Origin: Actinidia chinensis
Lineage: Eukaryota > Streptophyta > Magnoliopsida > Ericales > Actinidiaceae
Reading direction: 5' to 3'
Assembly: GCA_009663005.1 (NCBI GenBank)
Contig: CM018911.1
Location: 10,243,614-10,254,317 of the forward strand
DNA: 10,704 bases
The position numbers were made by a program, and so were the translations under genes. The first letter of the stretch is position 1. The number at the start of each line of letters is the position of its first letter. The notes under the pieces are model-generated. The model worked only from the letters and a program-made list of their open reading frames with translations. It did no database searches and was not told the origin of the DNA. Below are positions 8,190 through 10,704 of the stretch, one piece after another.

Positions 8190-8540
8190 TTAAGCTTCAG
8201 GTAATAAATCGAGGTGATCGCCTGATTCCTCCCAAAGTGGCCCGCCCCGGAATGGCATTATAAAAAAAAGGCGAGGGGCAGTCTACCACAATAAATCCTG
8301 CCACACGTGGTCTGGTTTGGTTGCCTACGAGGTTATTTGGCAATTGATCCATCCCAAGGGGTGCGTCGTATTCCTCCAATCCGACAGGGGGGTAGTGAAA
8401 AAGGGTGCAGCTTGGTCCAGCCCAATTTTTATTTTTTTCGATGCCGAGATGACCAAGAATCTGTCGAACTCACCATTGTCGATCAAAATCCTCTGGCGTT
8501 GAATTGGCAATGACTGCCGAGACGACCAAGGCATCGTCAT
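8190..8540 (-). pseudogene. Aspartic protease domain relic of pol
   Basis: A retropepsin-type protease would cut the Gag-Pol polyprotein inside particles. The segment DALVVSA opens the domain near 8537. The active-site strand reads RILIDNGEFDR, with IDNG at 8483-8472 in place of the usual hydrophobic-Asp-x-Gly-Ser loop; the catalytic Asp and Gly survive and the Ser/Thr does not. The C-terminal half, on the minus strand from about 8310 to 8195, reads VVDCPSPFFYNAIPGRATL, matching the family's conserved YNAIxGRxxL segment that precedes the end of the domain. The two halves are in different frames. One-subunit length (about 110-120 residues) fits a retropepsin that acts as a dimer. Confidence 0.78.
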
Positions 8541-8599
8541 GGGGTAGCTGCGCCCCTCAAAGTCATCATTGCTGAAGGTGATAGGTGTTTGATCAGCAA

Positions 8600-10277
8600 C
8601 AAGATGAGAGTTTGTAAAACATCTTTTTTCCTACCGGGCCCGGTCCCATGGGGTGGCACTTCCTGGCAATGTCTTTTCCTGGTATGAAGTCGAATAACGC
8701 CGTCGGCCGATCCTAAACTCCATGGATTGTTTGTTATCCCCATCCCCGCGTTGGTCTTTGTCGCCTTATCTTCTTTCGGAGGAGTTGGGTGGTGGGCAGC
8801 GGCCTATACATACTTCCAGTAACCCCTCTTGAATGAGGTCGGTAATTTGTTCTTTCAGTGAAAACAGTCCTCAGTATTGTGTCCGTGGTCCCGGTGAAAT
8901 TCACAATATTTGTTCCTGTTCCTCTTCTGGGGTTCAGTTTGATCTTTTCTGTGCCATTTGACAAACTCTCGTGGCCTTAATTGTTCGAGAGTACTTGGGC
9001 AACTGGGCGTTGAGTGTTGGAAAGTAAACTCAGGTCGGGCGGAGGGGGGTGCGAGACTCATATCATTGATCGTTTGGGATCTCGGTCAGGTCCTCTTTAC
9101 CCGTTTCTTTCCCTGTATCATTCGCCTCTACAGGTCCCTTCCTCTTTTGAATCATCTTCCCTCGTGCCTTCGTTTGGCCCGGCCAACTCCTCTGCGGCGA
9201 TTCTTATCAGCTTTGCTCTGAGTGGCGATAAAGTTCATTTCAGGAACGGTTGTGGAAGGGAGTCGAACACGAGGGCCAGGTCGGAGTCTCTTTTCATATA
9301 GTCATGATTATTACTATGTTGCTGGGATCCTCGACTTCTAAAATAGCCTGATTTGGACTATCGTTTCAACGAAGTCTTCAAGCTCTCCGTCTCTTTTTGA
9401 TGAATGTGAAAGGTTAGAAGCAATTCTTTTGGCGATTTTTTGCAACTCATGAAAATTGGCGAAAGAGTCGCCTGAGATCGCCAAGGAATCAATGGTCCCA
9501 TGGCGACAGTTTTCGAAACCCATGACCTGGCGGGTCCCTTCAAAGTGGCGGAGAACGCTTTGCACCTAACCTCGTCCGAGCACCGTTGGATCGACATCAG
9601 TACTCATTTTTTTCTTGTAACGAGTCCAGGTGGTTCATCGGATCTGTTTTTTTTTTTCTCATAAATACCGGCTGGGCGGGGCTTGAACTTTGATGAAATC
9701 CGAACCCTCAATATCCCCTCTGTGACGGCGGTTCCTTTCTGGCTTAATTAGTGTGTCCACAGTTACTGGGGCACCTACCCCGGTGTTGATGACGTCGAGC
9801 CGGGCGTCCAACTCTCGAATCTTTGTGGGTGGACTTATTCTCGTGCCTGACGTGTGTCCCTTCTGCGAGGGCTCCTCCCCCCTTCTCGATCTGGTTGGAG
9901 TTTTATACTAGATTCAGAGAACTCTTTTCACGCAAGGAGGATGCTTAGTGCTTGCGTCTCCCCCCGACCCTACCCTACTTGTCGGCACTAATATTCCTGG
10001 ACGATTTTCCCTGAACGATCGAGTGGCGAGATCGCTCTACATCAGGGATGAGTGGGGCAGCTGGAAGTGGGGGCGTTGGCCACAGCTAGGACTTGCATTA
10101 GGGCACCAAAAAAACAAATTATTCTCGTTCATGTATCCTCATCTGCTTCAGCCATATCGTGTATCTCCCGTGGAGACCTTCTAGATCTAGCTTGGGCTGG
10201 GTTGGCCATAGGATGGGATCTGTCCCCGGGGGGCTACTGGCACTTGGTCTGGGTAGATTGCGGCTGCGTAGGTGCAT
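8600..10277 (-). pseudogene. gag: gag polyprotein relic (capsid/nucleocapsid), frameshifted
   Basis: Gag forms the virus-like particle in the cytoplasm and binds element RNA. The probable start is the ATG at 10277-10275, which begins MHLRSRNLPRPS just inside the primer-binding site. This frame is lost near 10119. The conserved retrotransposon gag domain reads at about 9700-9338: SDEVRCKAFSATLKGPARSW is followed by FANFHELQKIAKRI and by HIHQKETESL, in alternating frames. Downstream, a basic stretch leads to a knuckle [14 protein letters not shown] at 8905-8864, with spacing C-x2-H-x4-H-x4-C, the variant usual in this plant group. A missing base right after the knuckle puts a stop in frame. At least three frame changes are needed to follow the protein. 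There is no clear stop between gag and protease, so a single gag-pol frame is likely ancestral. Confidence 0.88.
8864..8905 (-). other. Gag zinc-knuckle motif (C-x2-H-x4-H-x4-C)
   Basis: The 14-residue motif [14 protein letters not shown] is uninterrupted. All four metal ligands are present, with His in place of the second Cys of the retroviral CCHC knuckle. It should bind zinc and RNA. It is the clearest short landmark of the nucleocapsid part of gag. Confidence 0.9.
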
Positions 10278-10287
10278 AGAGAACTTC

Positions 10288-10306
10288 TTTCCCACAGACT
10301 GCGCAA
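10288..10306 (-). other. Primer-binding site, degenerate (minus-strand DNA synthesis primer)
   Basis: The minus strand reads TTGCGCAGTCTGTGGGAAAG immediately inside the LTR end. This resembles the TTGGCGCC-starting primer-binding sites common in plant Ty3/gypsy elements, with about one base deleted and one changed in the GGCGCC part. The downstream GTCTGTGGGAAA is well kept. It would pair with the 3' end of a host tRNA; I do not name the tRNA. Its position two or three bases from the CA end of the LTR and just before the first gag ATG fits the usual layout. Confidence 0.65.
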
Positions 10307-10309
10307 CGT

Positions 10310-10704
10310 TGTGGTAAAACCTTGGGGCGAACAACCAACAGTCAATTATTGCTCGGCTCTCCCGGCACTGGACCTCGGATCTTTGGGGCGACCTGCACAG
10401 ACAAACAAAGAAACGGCCGGGGCGTATGCCGCTCAAAACTCCTCCGCGTGGGATCAGACCAAGTTGCTTGACACAGATAAATGGCTCTGAAGAGAATTGT
10501 GGAGTGGTTGGGCTTGTAAGAGCGTACCTTTGTTCAGGGGGAGCGGCCCCTTTTGATAGACGGAGTAATGTGGCCGCCCCATGGATCACACGGCAAGATC
10601 TCGGAAAGATTTATATTGAATGATATCTCGGAGAAGAAGGAATATAATGGGAAGATTGCATAATGGAGAGTAATCCCGTAATTGTCCGTTGCCGTGGGAG
10701 GAGA
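10310..10704 (-). repeat. Partial 5' LTR (3' portion of the LTR, continues beyond the window)
   Basis: The inner LTR edge is set by the primer-binding site next to it. Read on the minus strand, the LTR ends in ACCACA, giving the usual CA terminus, two or three bases before the site. At least 395 bp are present. A GC-rich stretch on the minus strand (about 10540-10560) reads TCTATCAAAAGGGGCCGCTC, which resembles a damaged TATA box followed by a GC-rich start region, about 240 bp from the inner end. The outer TG end and target-site duplication are not in the window. Open frames crossing this stretch and the gag leader carry no family motifs and were not called as genes. Confidence 0.68.
10547..10560 (-). 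promoter_or_regulatory. Candidate degenerate TATA element of the 5' LTR promoter
   Basis: The minus strand reads TCTATCAAAAGGGG here, one base away from a TATAAAAG-type box, and a GC-rich segment follows as expected between U3 and the transcription start. It would drive gag-pol leftward. The box carries a C inside the TATA core, so it may be inactive. The call rests on position inside the LTR and on motif resemblance only. Confidence 0.4.

Larger units (their letters stand above)
1..10704 (-). mobile_element. Degenerate Ty3/gypsy LTR retrotransposon, Tat-like lineage, 5' end at right
   Basis: On the minus strand the domains run gag, protease, RT, RNase H, second RNase H, integrase. Integrase after RNase H is the Ty3/gypsy order and excludes Ty1/copia. 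A second, archaeal-type RNase H and extra ORFs antisense to gag-pol between integrase and the 3' LTR are known traits of the plant Tat lineage; both are seen here. The 5' LTR is cut by the right window edge and no matching LTR copy was seen at the left, so the element is longer than the window. Every ORF is disrupted, so this copy is non-autonomous. Assignment of 4680-10704 to one element is firm. Whether bases 1-1640 belong to the same insertion or to a neighbouring or nested relic is less certain. Confidence 0.87.

Noticed and set aside
4680..8540. Endogenous plant pararetrovirus instead of an LTR retrotransposon
   Set aside because: A clear integrase with zinc domain, DDE core and GPY/F module follows RNase H, and an LTR with primer-binding site precedes gag. 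Pararetroviruses lack integrase, and no movement-protein motif was seen.
4680..8540. Ty1/copia element
   Set aside because: In Ty1/copia, integrase precedes RT. Here it follows RNase H.
10358..10377. Possible alternative primer-binding site (minus strand GTCCAGTGCCGGGAGAG)
   Set aside because: It weakly recalls a GCCGGGGAG-type site, but the site at 10288-10306 has a better match, lies next to a CA LTR end and is closer to the gag ATG. This stretch is better read as LTR.
10119..10589. 156-residue minus-strand open frame spanning the LTR, primer-binding site and gag leader
   Set aside because: Only its last part (from the Met at 10277) fits gag. The upstream part is LTR and primer-binding site sequence and cannot be one protein with gag.

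Overview
The window is nuclear DNA of a flowering plant and is almost entirely retrotransposon. It holds most of one decayed Ty3/gypsy LTR retrotransposon. Its gag-pol genes lie on the minus strand, so the element's 5' end is at the right edge of the window. Lineage: gag has a Cys-His-His-Cys knuckle, pol carries a second RNase H domain between RT/RNase H and integrase, and extra genes in the opposite orientation lie downstream of integrase. Together these point to the Tat (Retand-like) lineage. The species cannot be told from the sequence.

Layout from right to left, following the element 5' to 3': partial 5' LTR (10310-10704, running off the window), degenerate primer-binding site (about 10288-10306), gag (10277 to about 8600), aspartic protease (about 8540-8190), reverse transcriptase (about 7960-6960), connection/native RNase H (about 6960-6530), second archaeal-type RNase H (about 6440-6070) and integrase (about 5980-4680). 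Then comes an AT-rich spacer with short tandem repeats and long homopolymers (4235-4680). Left of the spacer are two modules transcribed from the plus strand, antisense to gag-pol. Module 2 (about 1640-4234) has a TATA box, an ATG in good context, a plant-transposon-protein-like N-terminal domain, a basic linker and a helical/acidic C-terminus. Module 1 (1-1294) has a TATA box, only the C-terminal coiled-coil half of an antisense ORF, and a poly(A) signal. The 3' LTR is not in the window; if the element is complete it lies left of base 1.

No gene is intact. Every coding region is broken by frequent small frameshifts and some stops, yet the family motifs stay easy to read in alternating frames. 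Key residues show both survival and loss: the RT YIDD box is intact, the RT motif A Asp reads as Asn, and the integrase Glu sits behind a frameshift. CpG-containing words remain common while one-base indels are frequent, so either indel-led decay or a noisy consensus assembly could explain the damage.

I found no tRNA, rRNA, CRISPR, host gene or bacterial system. The most notable feature is the doubled antisense-gene arrangement, each copy with its own plus-strand promoter signals, inside one retrotransposon.
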